Origin: JACQQW01 sp964520655
GTDB lineage: Bacteria > Omnitrophota > Gorgyraeia > Zapsychrales > Fredricksoniimonadaceae
NCBI GenBank assembly: GCA_964520655.1
Contig: CAZFNI010000003.1
Location: 1 to 64,000, forward strand
Length of the DNA: 64,000 nt
Direction of reading: 5' to 3'
The notes under the pieces are model-generated. The model was not told the DNA's origin. It saw only the letters and a list, made by a program, of their open reading frames with translations, and searched no databases. This document shows, piece after piece, positions 52,078 to 59,875 of the stretch (positions are counted from its first letter, which is position 1; each line of letters begins with the position of its first letter). Position numbers and translations under genes: made by a program.

Positions 52078-53880
52078 ATGAAACACGGCATTATACATTT
52101 TTATAAAAAGCTCGTTGTTTGCACAGTGTTTGCAGGGATGGTTGGTTTAGCAGGATATGTGAAGGCCGCCGCACCCGATGTCAAGAAGGGCCCCATGCAT
52201 AAAGGCGGCGTGGCAGGAGAAGCCCAGGACAGGATCATCGTTAAGTTCAAGTTAAAAGCAAACCAGGCCGCTCAAGATGCGGTGATGGCGCGCCATCATT
52301 TAAATAAAGGCAAAGAGATCAAACAGATCGGCGCGCATATCGTGTCAATATCCGCGGACGATACGCCTCAGGAAGTCGTTGACCGTATAAAAGCAAACGA
52401 GAAAGAGGCGGTCGAATACGCAGAGCCGGATGCTTTGGTTGAGCCAAGCTATATTCCTAATGATCCATATTGGAACAGCGAATGGCACATGAAGAATATC
52501 AATGCGGCAACGGCCTGGGACAGCACAAAAGGCAGCGGGATCATTGTGGCGATCCTCGATACTGGGACGGATTGCACGCATCCGGATCTTGCGGCCAATT
52601 GCGTGCCCGGTTGGAATGTGGTAAGCAATAACAGCGATTCCAGCGATGTCCAGGGGCATGGAACAATGACAGCAGGGACGGTCGCTGCCATCGGTGATAA
52701 TGGGGCTGGCGTCGTCGGGGTTGCCTATCAGGCGAAAGTCATGCCTATTCGGATCACCAATGATACGGCCGGTTACGCCTATTGGTCGGATATCACCAAT
52801 GGAATATTGTACGCGGCTGACCACGGAGCGCGGGTCGCCTCCAACAGTTACGCGAGTTCTGGTTCGTCTTCCATCCAAAGCGCGGCGCGTTATCTAAGGA
52901 ACAAAGGCGGTATCTTTGTCGCGTCTGCCGGAAACACCGGCGCGGTCGACACAACTTCCAACGCTGCCGACGTGATCACGGTCAGCGCGACCGACAGCGC
53001 GGATGCCCGTACCAGCTGGTCAACATTCGGTCCTGTGGTGGATGTTTCAGCCCCGGGGTTGGGTATTTATACAACGCTTCGGGGAGGCAGTTACGGGGCA
53101 GTGTCTGGAACATCATTCTCTTGTCCTATCACGGCGGCCACGATCGCGCTTGAGTTTACGGCCAATCCGGCATTGACAGCGGCACAAGCAGAGAGCATTT
53201 TGTTCTCAACAGTCAAGGATATCGGTGATCCGGGTTGGGACCAATATTATGGTTGGGGACGAGTGGACAGCGCGGCAGCCGTTTTGGCGGCAGTATCAAC
53301 CAGCGGAACAAGGGACACGATGGCTCCGTCAGCACCGACAAATCTCCGCGGCAATTCACCCGACAGTTCCAGGATCAATATCGCTTGGGACACGGCGGTG
53401 GATAATGTGGGCGTGGCTGGGTATCAGGTTTTCCGCAATGGGGTTTTGATCGCCAGCACTTCCGCAGCGGTGTTGGGTTACACGGATACGGCTGTGGCCG
53501 GAGGAATGGCTTATGATTATAGTGTTAAAGCATTCGATGGCGCGGGCAATGTGTCCGCGTCAAGCAATAGCGCCACAGTGACGGCCTCAACGCTTGTGAT
53601 CGTCACCATCTTCTCCTACGCGGTGACAAGCAAGAGCGCTTTATCCGCTGCGGTCGCGGTCAGTACGAATGTTCCGTCCTATGCCGAGGTGTATTACGGG
53701 ACCAGTTCAGGCAGTCTGACAAGCATGGCGACGGACGCCGTGCTGTCGGCTAATCATAATATCGTAATGAGCGGCTTAAAGGCCAGTACAAAGTATTTTT
53801 ATCAAGTCCGGGTGCGTAACAGCGACGGCACATCCAGCGCCAACACACCGGTGTCCAATTTCAGGACCCTGCGGAAATAA
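52078..53880 (+). CDS. Secreted subtilisin-family serine protease with C-terminal fibronectin-like domains
   Basis: 600 residues. A signal peptide ends near GYVKA. An inhibitor-like prodomain (about 45-130, RIIVKFKLKANQAAQDAVM) precedes the S8 domain with Asp in AILDTGTDCTHPDL (about 160), His in GHGTMTAG (about 193) and Ser in SGTSFSCPITAA (about 345). Two fibronectin type III-like domains follow: 415-505 (APSAPTNLRGN to NSATVTAS) and 510-600 (FSYAVTSKSA to NFRTLRK). It is probably exported to degrade protein outside the cell. AAGGAGGGAG precedes the ATG. Its position after the minor pilins could reflect shared export, which is only context. Confidence 0.88.
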   Translation: MKHGIIHFYKKLVVCTVFAGMVGLAGYVKAAAPDVKKGPMHKGGVAGEAQDRIIVKFKLKANQAAQDAVMARHHLNKGKEIKQIGAHIVSISADDTPQEVVDRIKANEKEAVEYAEPDALVEPSYIPNDPYWNSEWHMKNINAATAWDSTKGSGIIVAILDTGTDCTHPDLAANCVPGWNVVSNNSDSSDVQGHGTMTAGTVAAIGDNGAGVVGVAYQAKVMPIRITNDTAGYAYWSDITNGILYAADHGARVASNSYASSGSSSIQSAARYLRNKGGIFVASAGNTGAVDTTSNAADVITVSATDSADARTSWSTFGPVVDVSAPGLGIYTTLRGGSYGAVSGTSFSCPITAATIALEFTANPALTAAQAESILFSTVKDIGDPGWDQYYGWGRVDSAAAVLAAVSTSGTRDTMAPSAPTNLRGNSPDSSRINIAWDTAVDNVGVAGYQVFRNGVLIASTSAAVLGYTDTAVAGGMAYDYSVKAFDGAGNVSASSNSATVTASTLVIVTIFSYAVTSKSALSAAVAVSTNVPSYAEVYYGTSSGSLTSMATDAVLSANHNIVMSGLKASTKYFYQVRVRNSDGTSSANTPVSNFRTLRK

Positions 53881-53906
53881 GGGTTCGTTGATCGTAGTAG
53901 CCATGA

Positions 53907-53945
53907 AAAGCACCTAGGGATTTTTCTAGGTGCTTTGTTTTTGTT
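53907..53945 (+). terminator. Intrinsic terminator after the protease gene
   Basis: AAAGCACCTAG (53907-53917) pairs perfectly with CTAGGTGCTTT (53926-53936), 8-nt loop, followed by a T-rich run. Confidence 0.93.
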
Positions 53946-53949
53946 GGTA

Positions 53950-53955
53950 TATAAT
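53950..53955 (+). promoter_or_regulatory. -10 box of the entericidin-like gene
   Basis: A perfect TATAAT; predicted start near 53962, just before AGGAGG. The -35 region falls in the preceding terminator and is weak. Confidence 0.5.
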
Positions 53956-53977
53956 CTCTCAAAACAGGAGGATGTCT

Positions 53978-54130
53978 ATGCGTTCATTATTATTAGGATC
54001 ATTGTGTTGTGTTCTTTTATTAACGTTTGGCGCCTGCAGTACGGTGAAAGGTTTGGGCGATGATATCTCCACCGTCGGCCACTGGTTCGTGAAAGGTTCC
54101 GATAAGGTCAAGAACGCCGAAGCTAAGTAA
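53978..54130 (+). CDS. Small entericidin-like lipoprotein
   Basis: 50 residues. A signal sequence with lipobox TFGAC is followed by STVKGLGDDISTVGHWFVKG, a pattern close to the entericidin A/B family of tiny outer-envelope lipoproteins (C-x-T-V-x-G-x-G-x-D-I). Entericidins act as a toxin/antidote pair in enterobacteria; single copies elsewhere have unknown roles. The start at 53978 has AGGAGG 6 nt upstream; another ATG at 53972 touches it too closely. Confidence 0.7.
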   Translation: MRSLLLGSLCCVLLLTFGACSTVKGLGDDISTVGHWFVKGSDKVKNAEAK

Positions 54131-54174
54131 AACAATGGCCGTAAGGGACATAATGTTGTACACTTGGAAACCTT

Positions 54175-56070
54175 ATGGCACTCATTAGCATCCAAGACAT
54201 CTCTTTGGCCTTTGGAGGCCCCAGCATTTTCGAGAATTTAAGTTTACAGCTGGAGCCGGGCGAACGCGTGGCTTTGCTCGGCCGCAACGGTGCGGGCAAA
54301 ACTACGCTCATGAAGGTCATGACCGGCCAGGTCGAGATCGACCGCGGCGAGGTCATTTATCAAAAAGGGGTGAAGGTCACCCATCTGCCTCAAGAAGTTC
54401 CCAAAGACATCAACGGCACGGTGTTCGATCTGGTGTTTGAGGGTTTAGGCGAACGCGCCAAACTCTTAAGCGATTATCATCATGTTGTCCATCGTTTGCA
54501 TACCGAACATACCCCTGAATTGATGCGCGAGTTAGACCGCATCCAGTCGCTGCTCAATAACAGCGACGGGTGGGATCTGGAAGCAGAAGTCGAATATGTC
54601 CTGACCCAGATGAAGTTAGACGGGGAGGCCGAATTCGAAAAGCTCTCTGGCGGGCAGAAACGCCGGGCGCTGCTGGCCAAAGCGCTGGTGATCAAACCGG
54701 AAATATTGCTGTTAGATGAGCCGACTAACCATTTAGACATTGATACCATCAACTGGCTGGAAGGTTTCTTGAAAGATTATCCCGGCACATTGTTCTTTGT
54801 GACGCACGACAGGATGTTCATGACCCATTTGGCGACGCGCATTGTGGAGCTTGACCGAGGCAAGATCTTCTCCTGGACGTGTGATTACAAAACATTTTTA
54901 GAGCGTAAACAAATGGCGCTGGAGAATGAAAGCGTCCAGCGCGCGGAATTTGATAAACGTCTTGCTGAGGAAGAGGTGTGGATACGCAAGGGGGTCAAGG
55001 CCCGCCGCGCCCGCAATGAAGGCAGGGTCAAGGCGCTTGAGCGTATGCGTGAGGCCAAGAAAGCCCAGCGCCAGTTGACCGGCCAGGCCAAGATCGTCGC
55101 CCAGGAAGCGGAATCATCCGGTCATCTGGTCATCAAAGCGGCGCATTTGGGTTTTAGCTACGGCGAGAACTGCATCATTCGTGATTTTTCCACCCAGATC
55201 ATGCGCGGGGATAAGATCGGGGTCATCGGCGCGAACGGATCCGGCAAGACGACTTTGCTGCAGATATTGCTAGGCAAGCTGGCCCCGCAAAAAGGCAAAG
55301 TCCGCCTGGGAACAAATTTGGAGGTCGCCTACTCGGACCAGCTGCGCGAGCAGTTGGAAGAGGAGCGGACGGTCATTGAGAATGTGGCCCAAGGTTCGGA
55401 TACGGTCATGATCAACGGCAAGCCGCGTCATATCATCGGTTATCTGGATGATTTTTTATTCACTCCTGACCGGGCACGCACACCGGTCAAGGTATTATCC
55501 GGCGGGGAGCGCAACCGTCTGTTCTTAGCGCGGTTGTTCACCAAGCCGTCCAATTTTCTGATCATGGACGAACCGACCAATGATCTTGATATCGAGACGC
55601 AGGAGCTCTTGGAAGAATTGCTCATGGAATATTCCGGGACGCTTATTTTAGTCAGCCACGACCGGGCGTTCTTGAATAATGTTGTCACTTCCACGATCGT
55701 GCTTGAAGGCAAAGGCGAGGTGTATGAGTATCCCGGCGGATATGATGACTGGCTTGCCCAGCGCCCGCAGCCCGTAAAGGTTTCTGCTGTAAAAACTAAA
55801 GAAGATAAGACCGCCGAGAAATTAGCAAAACCGATCGCCAAGCGGAAATTGTCGTTTAAAGAACAGGCAGAACTGGATGCTTTGCCTCAAAAGATCGAAG
55901 CCTTAGAAGCTGAACAAGAAAAGCTCTTTGCCCTTTTTGCCGACCTTAGTTTTTATCAGCGTGATCCTAAAGAAGTTGCTGCCACACAAGCGCGTGCCGA
56001 CGAGGTCTCCGACCTGCTGCTTAAAGGATATCAGCGCTGGGAATATCTCGAAGCCTCTCAGGCGGAATAG
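54175..56070 (+). CDS. uup: ABC-F family ATPase, Uup-like
   Basis: 631 residues. There are two ABC domains with Walker A GRNGAGKTTL and GANGSGKTTLL, signatures LSGGQKRRALLAKAL and LSGGERNRLFLARLF, and Walker B LLLDEPTNHLD and LIMDEPTNDLD. The ABC-F linker between them is basic (GVKARRARNEGRVKALERMR). A C-terminal coiled-coil of about 80 residues follows a Lys-rich segment, as in Uup. There are no membrane helices; such proteins act on ribosomes or DNA structures. Its stop lies 8 bp before the non-coding element. Confidence 0.88.
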   Translation: MALISIQDISLAFGGPSIFENLSLQLEPGERVALLGRNGAGKTTLMKVMTGQVEIDRGEVIYQKGVKVTHLPQEVPKDINGTVFDLVFEGLGERAKLLSDYHHVVHRLHTEHTPELMRELDRIQSLLNNSDGWDLEAEVEYVLTQMKLDGEAEFEKLSGGQKRRALLAKALVIKPEILLLDEPTNHLDIDTINWLEGFLKDYPGTLFFVTHDRMFMTHLATRIVELDRGKIFSWTCDYKTFLERKQMALENESVQRAEFDKRLAEEEVWIRKGVKARRARNEGRVKALERMREAKKAQRQLTGQAKIVAQEAESSGHLVIKAAHLGFSYGENCIIRDFSTQIMRGDKIGVIGANGSGKTTLLQILLGKLAPQKGKVRLGTNLEVAYSDQLREQLEEERTVIENVAQGSDTVMINGKPRHIIGYLDDFLFTPDRARTPVKVLSGGERNRLFLARLFTKPSNFLIMDEPTNDLDIETQELLEELLMEYSGTLILVSHDRAFLNNVVTSTIVLEGKGEVYEYPGGYDDWLAQRPQPVKVSAVKTKEDKTAEKLAKPIAKRKLSFKEQAELDALPQKIEALEAEQEKLFALFADLSFYQRDPKEVAATQARADEVSDLLLKGYQRWEYLEASQAE

Positions 56071-56227
56071 CGTCCAGGGAGACGGTCAGGGCAAGTTCGT
56101 TCATCGCTGCACCCCCCTAACCCCCGCAACACATGCACGAGTTTGATAACAACGGTGGTTGCTTTACGAAAATCGAGTTGGTTCGTATTCAAAGGTGCCG
56201 CATGTGACGGGGGATGTTCCGCTCTTC

Positions 56228-56248
56228 ACGAACTTGCCCTGACCGTCT
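56228..56248 (-). repeat. Internal third copy of the terminal repeat
   Basis: The reverse complement of 56228-56248 matches 56080-56100 perfectly (21 bp). The stretch between folds further: ACATGC (56131-56136) with GCATGT (56200-56205), CCCCC (56121-56125) with GGGGG (56209-56213), and TACGAA (56165-56170) with TTCGTA (56182-56187). Confidence 0.7.
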
Positions 56249-56297
56249 TGCACACATTCGTTTTTGTGGGTCATTTGTTGTGCATGCATACGGGTGG

Positions 56298-56403
56298 CAC
56301 CGATATGTTTGTTCTGACCGCAGTGTCAGGGGAAATTTAGGCTTTATTTTATGCTACCCCACAGGGGGATGGGTGACACGAGGACGGAACAAACATGTCG
56401 GTG
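56298..56403. repeat. Second long imperfect palindrome inside the element
   Basis: CACCGATATGTTTGTTC (56298-56314) pairs with GAACAAACATGTCGGTG (56387-56403), with one G-U pair out of 17. Inside it GTGTCA (56323-56328) pairs with TGACAC (56374-56379) and CCCC (56357-56360) with GGGG (56364-56367). No T-run follows. Confidence 0.65.
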
Positions 56404-56488
56404 ACAGGACCCGTTTCATGGCAATTTTGTCGACAGATAGTGAGGGAGCGATGAACGAAGCTTGGCCTGATCGTCTCATGCCAGATAT

Positions 56489-57730
56489 TTATTTGAACAA
56501 GAGATAACAGATGATGGCGCCGGCGGCGGACATGAACAGTCCAAAGACCAGCAAATTGCGGAATAATTTATCCTTGTCCTCGTGCAAGGCGCTGGCCAGG
56601 CATAAAGCTCCCAGCGACGACAATGGGCTAATATCTACCAAATGAGCGCCGACATTGATCGAAGAAACGATGGCCACGGGATTTCCGCCGCCGATCTTGG
56701 CCACAAGATCGGGAACAAGCGGGATAAATGTCGGTAAGACCACGCCCGATGAACTGGAGAATGCGGAAATGACCCCTGTGGTCAACGCGGTGACCGCGGT
56801 CACGTTCTGCGGTGTTGAGACTTTTGCCAGAAGGTCGGTCAATAAATCAAGTCCGCCGACCTGTTCCAGGATACCGATCAGGGTATTGACCCCGCAGACC
56901 ATCAGGATCGTGTTCCAGGGAATGAGCTTGACCGCTTCCTTGCTTTCCGTGATGTTAAACAGCGCCAGCAAACTGCCCAGCGTCAGGGCCAGAAGTCCTA
57001 TGTCAAATTTAAAGATAACTGTCCCAGCCAGCAATAGGAGGATGGCAGCAAAAGTGATCTTCTGCGAGAAACTCCATGAAAGGTCATGTGTTGCCGCTGT
57101 TGCTTCTGGCGGGGGGGCGTGTTTGCGGTGGTCCTTTAAACGTTTAAAGAAAAAAAGGTAACACATTAATGCCAACAGGCTTTGTGCCGCGAGATTTGGC
57201 CAATAGATCTGCATCCATGGATCAAGGGTTAATCCGGATCTTTGGGTCAATCCATTGGCGATGATGCCGGTCAAAGAGAAGGGTGAGAATGTTCCCGCGT
57301 TAGCCCCGCAGATCAAAATGATGGTCATGAAAAAACCGCCGATGCCGGTTTCCCAGGCGACCGACATCGCGATGGGCGCAAGCAGGGCGACGGTGGCGAT
57401 ATTGCCCGCACCGATGGTCGAGAGTATCAGGGCCAGGGCAAAGAATAACAGCGGCAGATGTTTGGGTTTATCTTTAAAGATGAAGAGCGCGGCCCGGGTC
57501 AGTTTTTCCAGCGTCCCGTTATGTTTGGCCATGGAGAACAAGTAGGTGACCCCGACGAGGATAATGAATAGATACGTTGGGAATCCGGCGATGATCGCCT
57601 CCATGCGCATACGCGCCCCCCAGGTGCCGAGTATCCAGGCCAGCCCAAGGCTCAACAGTCCGGGATTGATCTTGGTAAAACAGCTTAAGGCAATGACCGC
57701 GGCCAGCGCCGCTAAGGACAATATTTCCAT
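56489..57730 (-). CDS. MatC-like dicarboxylate carrier / SLC13-ArsB superfamily permease
   Basis: 413 residues, about eleven helices. The N-terminal part (LSLAALAAVIALSCFTKINPGLLSLGLAWILG, then FPTYLFIILVGVTYLFSMAKHNGTLE, residues about 4-83) matches the MatC N-terminal domain of malonate/dicarboxylate carriers. The second half has the SLC13-like FSSSSGVVLPTFIPLVPDL motif. Transport of a small dicarboxylate with Na+ or H+ is likely; the substrate is not identified by context. The start at 57730 is set by a promoter whose -10 ends 6 nt upstream. Confidence 0.78.
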   Translation of the reverse strand: MEILSLAALAAVIALSCFTKINPGLLSLGLAWILGTWGARMRMEAIIAGFPTYLFIILVGVTYLFSMAKHNGTLEKLTRAALFIFKDKPKHLPLLFFALALILSTIGAGNIATVALLAPIAMSVAWETGIGGFFMTIILICGANAGTFSPFSLTGIIANGLTQRSGLTLDPWMQIYWPNLAAQSLLALMCYLFFFKRLKDHRKHAPPPEATAATHDLSWSFSQKITFAAILLLLAGTVIFKFDIGLLALTLGSLLALFNITESKEAVKLIPWNTILMVCGVNTLIGILEQVGGLDLLTDLLAKVSTPQNVTAVTALTTGVISAFSSSSGVVLPTFIPLVPDLVAKIGGGNPVAIVSSINVGAHLVDISPLSSLGALCLASALHEDKDKLFRNLLVFGLFMSAAGAIICYLLFK

Positions 57731-57736
57731 GCCGTT

Positions 57737-57764
57737 ATTTTAGATCATAAAGAGCTCCAATCAA
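57737..57764 (-). promoter_or_regulatory. Leaderless-type promoter of the MatC-like gene
   Basis: On the minus strand: TTGATT (57764-57759), a 16-bp spacer, TAAAAT (57742-57737), then 6 nt to the ATG. No Shine-Dalgarno. Confidence 0.6.
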
Positions 57765-57824
57765 AGGATAAATATCGCCAGAAATTCTTTGAATAGGGGC
57801 TGATCCTTTGTTACGCTTAGATCG

Positions 57825-58838
57825 ATGAGAGCGATCATGTTGACATGTTGCGGAGTATTTCTAGGCGCCATAACAGCGATGGCTGCGGCCTGTTCGACGA
57901 CGGTGATCACTTCTGGTACCAATACCATTGAATTTTGTACCGATACATCGGCCACGACCTGGACAGTGCCAAGCGGAGTGACGTCTATTCAAGTGGAAGC
58001 CATTGGCGGTGGCGGCGGTGGTGGTGAGTATGGCGGGACGGGCGGCGGGGGTGGAGCGTACACTGTCTTAAGCGGGATCAGTGTCACGGCAGGGGCGTCT
58101 GTTAATATTGCGGTCGGCAGTGCTGGGGCCGGAGGGGTGAATGGGGTTTCTGGCGCAACGGCGGGAGGGGATACAACATTTAATACGACGGTCGTGGTGG
58201 CAAAAGGAGGCGCAGCAGGTATAGGAGCCCATGATGCGGCTGTTGCCGGCGGTGCGGCCGCCAGTTGTACACCAGCAGGTGCGGCTTATTCCGGAGGTAA
58301 CGGCGGTGGCGGGAACGGCAATCAGCGTGCCGGCGGCGGAGGTGGTGGTGCGGCAGGCCCTCTTGGGGCCGGCGGCGCGGGAGCTAGCGGTTCTGTTTGG
58401 TATCCTGGCGGCGGTGGTGGCGGTTCCAGCGGCGGTACGGCCGGCGTCACTGAAAGCACGGGCGGAAACAATGATGCGGGAGCCGGGGCGGGGAGTTTTC
58501 CGGGTGGGGCAGGGTCCAGTTCTTTAACGCACAGTGCCGGCGGCGGTGGAGCCGGACAACCTTTTGTTATTGGAGGGACGGGCGGCAGCGGCCAGGAATG
58601 GGATGCTACTCATGGATCTGGCGGCGGCGCTGGCGGCGGTTCTGGTACGGATGGATCCGGTGAATCGAATGGCGGGGCAGCCGGTAATTATGGCGGCGGT
58701 GGTGGCGGCGGTGGATATGCCAGAAATGGAGGTAATGGTTCTTCCGGGATCCTTGTCATTACCTATGCGACACCGCCGAGCGCGCATCATGTTAAATTCG
58801 GCAGCGGCCGTTTCACCAATATCCATTTCGGACGTTGA
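57825..58838 (+). CDS. Exported glycine-rich protein (Gly_rich_2 / polyglycine-II type)
   Basis: 337 residues. A signal peptide ends near AMAAAC. A leading beta segment, TTWTVPSGVTSIQVEAIGG, is followed by about 250 residues with very frequent Gly-Gly-Gly runs and a closing strand, GSSGILVITY. This order is typical of the Gly-rich domain found in adhesins and phage tail-tip proteins, where Gly-rich repeats can pack as polyglycine-II helices. The C-terminus (HHVKFGSGRFTNIHFGR) carries four His and may be a separate tag or capsule-binding end. The local DNA is GC-rich because of the glycine codons. A possible promoter, TTGAAT-N17-TACGCT, ends 7 nt before the ATG. Confidence 0.72.
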   Translation: MRAIMLTCCGVFLGAITAMAAACSTTVITSGTNTIEFCTDTSATTWTVPSGVTSIQVEAIGGGGGGGEYGGTGGGGGAYTVLSGISVTAGASVNIAVGSAGAGGVNGVSGATAGGDTTFNTTVVVAKGGAAGIGAHDAAVAGGAAASCTPAGAAYSGGNGGGGNGNQRAGGGGGGAAGPLGAGGAGASGSVWYPGGGGGGSSGGTAGVTESTGGNNDAGAGAGSFPGGAGSSSLTHSAGGGGAGQPFVIGGTGGSGQEWDATHGSGGGAGGGSGTDGSGESNGGAAGNYGGGGGGGGYARNGGNGSSGILVITYATPPSAHHVKFGSGRFTNIHFGR

Positions 58839-58921
58839 ACAATATTTGGAAAAACAATTCTTTTGTGCTAGAGTATACCCAATTTGTATAAACCATTGCG
58901 TTTAACCCAAAGGATGTTCCG

Positions 58922-59380
58922 ATGAAAAAAATCACTTTAGCTCTTCTTCTTGCTGTCCTGCTGCCTTTATCCGCTCATGCCCAATTCGGGAATATGCTCA
59001 ATAATCTTAAAAACAGCGCCGGCCTGAACTCTTCCAACAGTATCCAGGATGTGATCACCAAGGCACAGGGTTTGGCGGCGTTGTTCGCCAATATGCCGTT
59101 GACAACAGGCAAGATCGATCTGGCCAAAGCAGCATTGCCGTTATTGACCCAGGCTTTAACAGCCAGCAAGGAGCCGACCGGCGCGGCAAAAGTATTAGGA
59201 ACATTAGACCAGGTCAAAGGATTGTTCGCTCAAAAATGGAATACCGCACCCGTGGCCCCCGCACAGGTGACCCAGGCCAATGATCTGATGCAGAAATTCT
59301 CTTCAGCCTTGTCGGGGATCGTAGCCAATGAAGGCAGTGTGCTCAAGAACCTGCTGACTAAGCCGCAGCCCGCTAAATAA
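58922..59380 (+). CDS. Small exported protein of unknown function
   Basis: 152 residues, not recognised. A clear signal peptide (MKKITLALLLAVLLPLSAHA) is followed by a helical, Ala/Leu/Thr-rich chain with many Asn and Gln and no cysteine. AAAGGA lies 9 nt before the ATG. It is preceded by the glycine-rich gene and followed by the cold-shock promoter. A periplasmic role is inferred from the signal peptide only. Confidence 0.6.
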   Translation: MKKITLALLLAVLLPLSAHAQFGNMLNNLKNSAGLNSSNSIQDVITKAQGLAALFANMPLTTGKIDLAKAALPLLTQALTASKEPTGAAKVLGTLDQVKGLFAQKWNTAPVAPAQVTQANDLMQKFSSALSGIVANEGSVLKNLLTKPQPAK

Positions 59381-59409
59381 TGCTGGGAAATCGAAAGTTA
59401 TAATCTTTG

Positions 59410-59438
59410 TTGACAAACGCGGAAACTTAGTGCATACT
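59410..59438 (+). promoter_or_regulatory. Sigma70 promoter of the cold-shock gene
   Basis: TTGACA (59410-59415), exact consensus, a 17-bp spacer and CATACT (59433-59438). The predicted start is near 59445, giving a leader of about 125 nt. Confidence 0.8.
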
Positions 59439-59471
59439 TGTCAACAGAAGTAAAGGGTTTCAAAGTGACTT

Positions 59472-59512
59472 AAAGCCGCAAAGGACAAGAGCGCTTGCCC
59501 TGGCGGCTTTTT
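59472..59512 (+). promoter_or_regulatory. Attenuator-like hairpin in the cold-shock mRNA leader
   Basis: AAAGCCGC (59472-59479) pairs with GCGGCTTT (59503-59510). Inside, GG and CAAG pair with CTTG and CC. Five T end the structure, so it looks like an intrinsic terminator, yet it lies downstream of the promoter and about 58 nt before the start codon. Confidence 0.6.
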
Positions 59513-59569
59513 AATTGAGGTCACGCCCTTTATTTCAGAAAAGTATCAATCTTTAAAGGAGAGTGTTTC

Positions 59570-59770
59570 ATGGTTAAAGGTAAAGTAAAGTGGTTCAATG
59601 ATCAAAAAGGTTTTGGTTTTATCACCCCGGAAAACGGTAAAGATGTGTTCGTTCATCACAGCGTTATTCAAGGTGATGGTTACAGATCCTTGAAGGAAGG
59701 TCAAGACGTTCAATTCGAGATCGTCCAAGGCCCCAAAGGCGAACAAGCCCAAAACGTTGTTAAATTATAA
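59570..59770 (+). CDS. cspA: Cold-shock domain protein (CspA family)
   Basis: 66 residues, the standard size. It has RNP1 KGFGFI and RNP2 VFVHHS, the start KGKVKWFNDQKGFGF and the ending KGEQAQNVVKL. It binds single-stranded RNA and DNA and acts as an RNA chaperone. The gene has its own promoter, a long structured leader, AAAGGAGAG before the ATG and its own terminator, so it is monocistronic. Confidence 0.96.
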   Translation: MVKGKVKWFNDQKGFGFITPENGKDVFVHHSVIQGDGYRSLKEGQDVQFEIVQGPKGEQAQNVVKL

Positions 59771-59805
59771 GTCGTTTAAGTACGTCTGTTTTTTAACTAA
59801 AACAA

Positions 59806-59837
59806 AGCCCTCCCGGATAAAACCGTGGAGGGTTTTT
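59806..59837 (+). terminator. Intrinsic terminator after the cold-shock gene
   Basis: CCCTCC (59808-59813) pairs with GGAGGG (59827-59832) across a 13-nt loop and is followed by five T. Confidence 0.85.
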
Positions 59838-59861
59838 GTTTGTGAAAAATCCTTTTTCAGG

Positions 59862-59867
59862 TATACT
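59862..59867 (+). promoter_or_regulatory. -10 box of the PPK2 gene, leaderless type
   Basis: TATACT ends 8 nt before the ATG at 59876; there is no Shine-Dalgarno and the -35 is weak. Confidence 0.5.
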
Positions 59868-59875
59868 GTCTTCTT

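Larger units (their letters stand above)
56079..56477. mobile_element. 399-bp non-coding element with about 30-bp imperfect terminal inverted repeats
   Basis: The left end (56079-56108, starting GAGACGGTCAGGGCAAGTTC) and the reverse complement of the right end (56447-56477, starting GAGACGATCAGGCCAAGCTTC) differ at two bases and one inserted base over 30-31 bp. No coding frame here resembles a protein. No clear target-site duplication is visible (flanks TCCAGG and ATGCCA). It fills almost all of the gap between two convergent genes. Size and ends suggest a MITE-like, non-autonomous transposon; a large structured RNA is the alternative. Confidence 0.55.

Noticed and set aside
56165..56190. tRNA T-arm-like sequence (GGTTCGTATTC) in the 56-kb element
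   Set aside because: The conserved A58 is missing, and no acceptor stem, D-arm or anticodon arm can be folded around it.
56079..56477. Integron attC site
   Set aside because: The palindromes lack the RYYYAAC / GTTRRRY core sites and no integron cassette structure is nearby.
56143..56507. Two short overlapping open frames in the intergenic element at 56 kb
   Set aside because: They have no ribosome site and no recognisable protein pattern, and they run through inverted repeats; treated as non-coding.
58231..58905. Open frames in the other phases of the glycine-rich gene, on both strands
   Set aside because: They are shadows created by the repetitive GC-rich glycine codons; only the main frame has a signal peptide and domain pattern.
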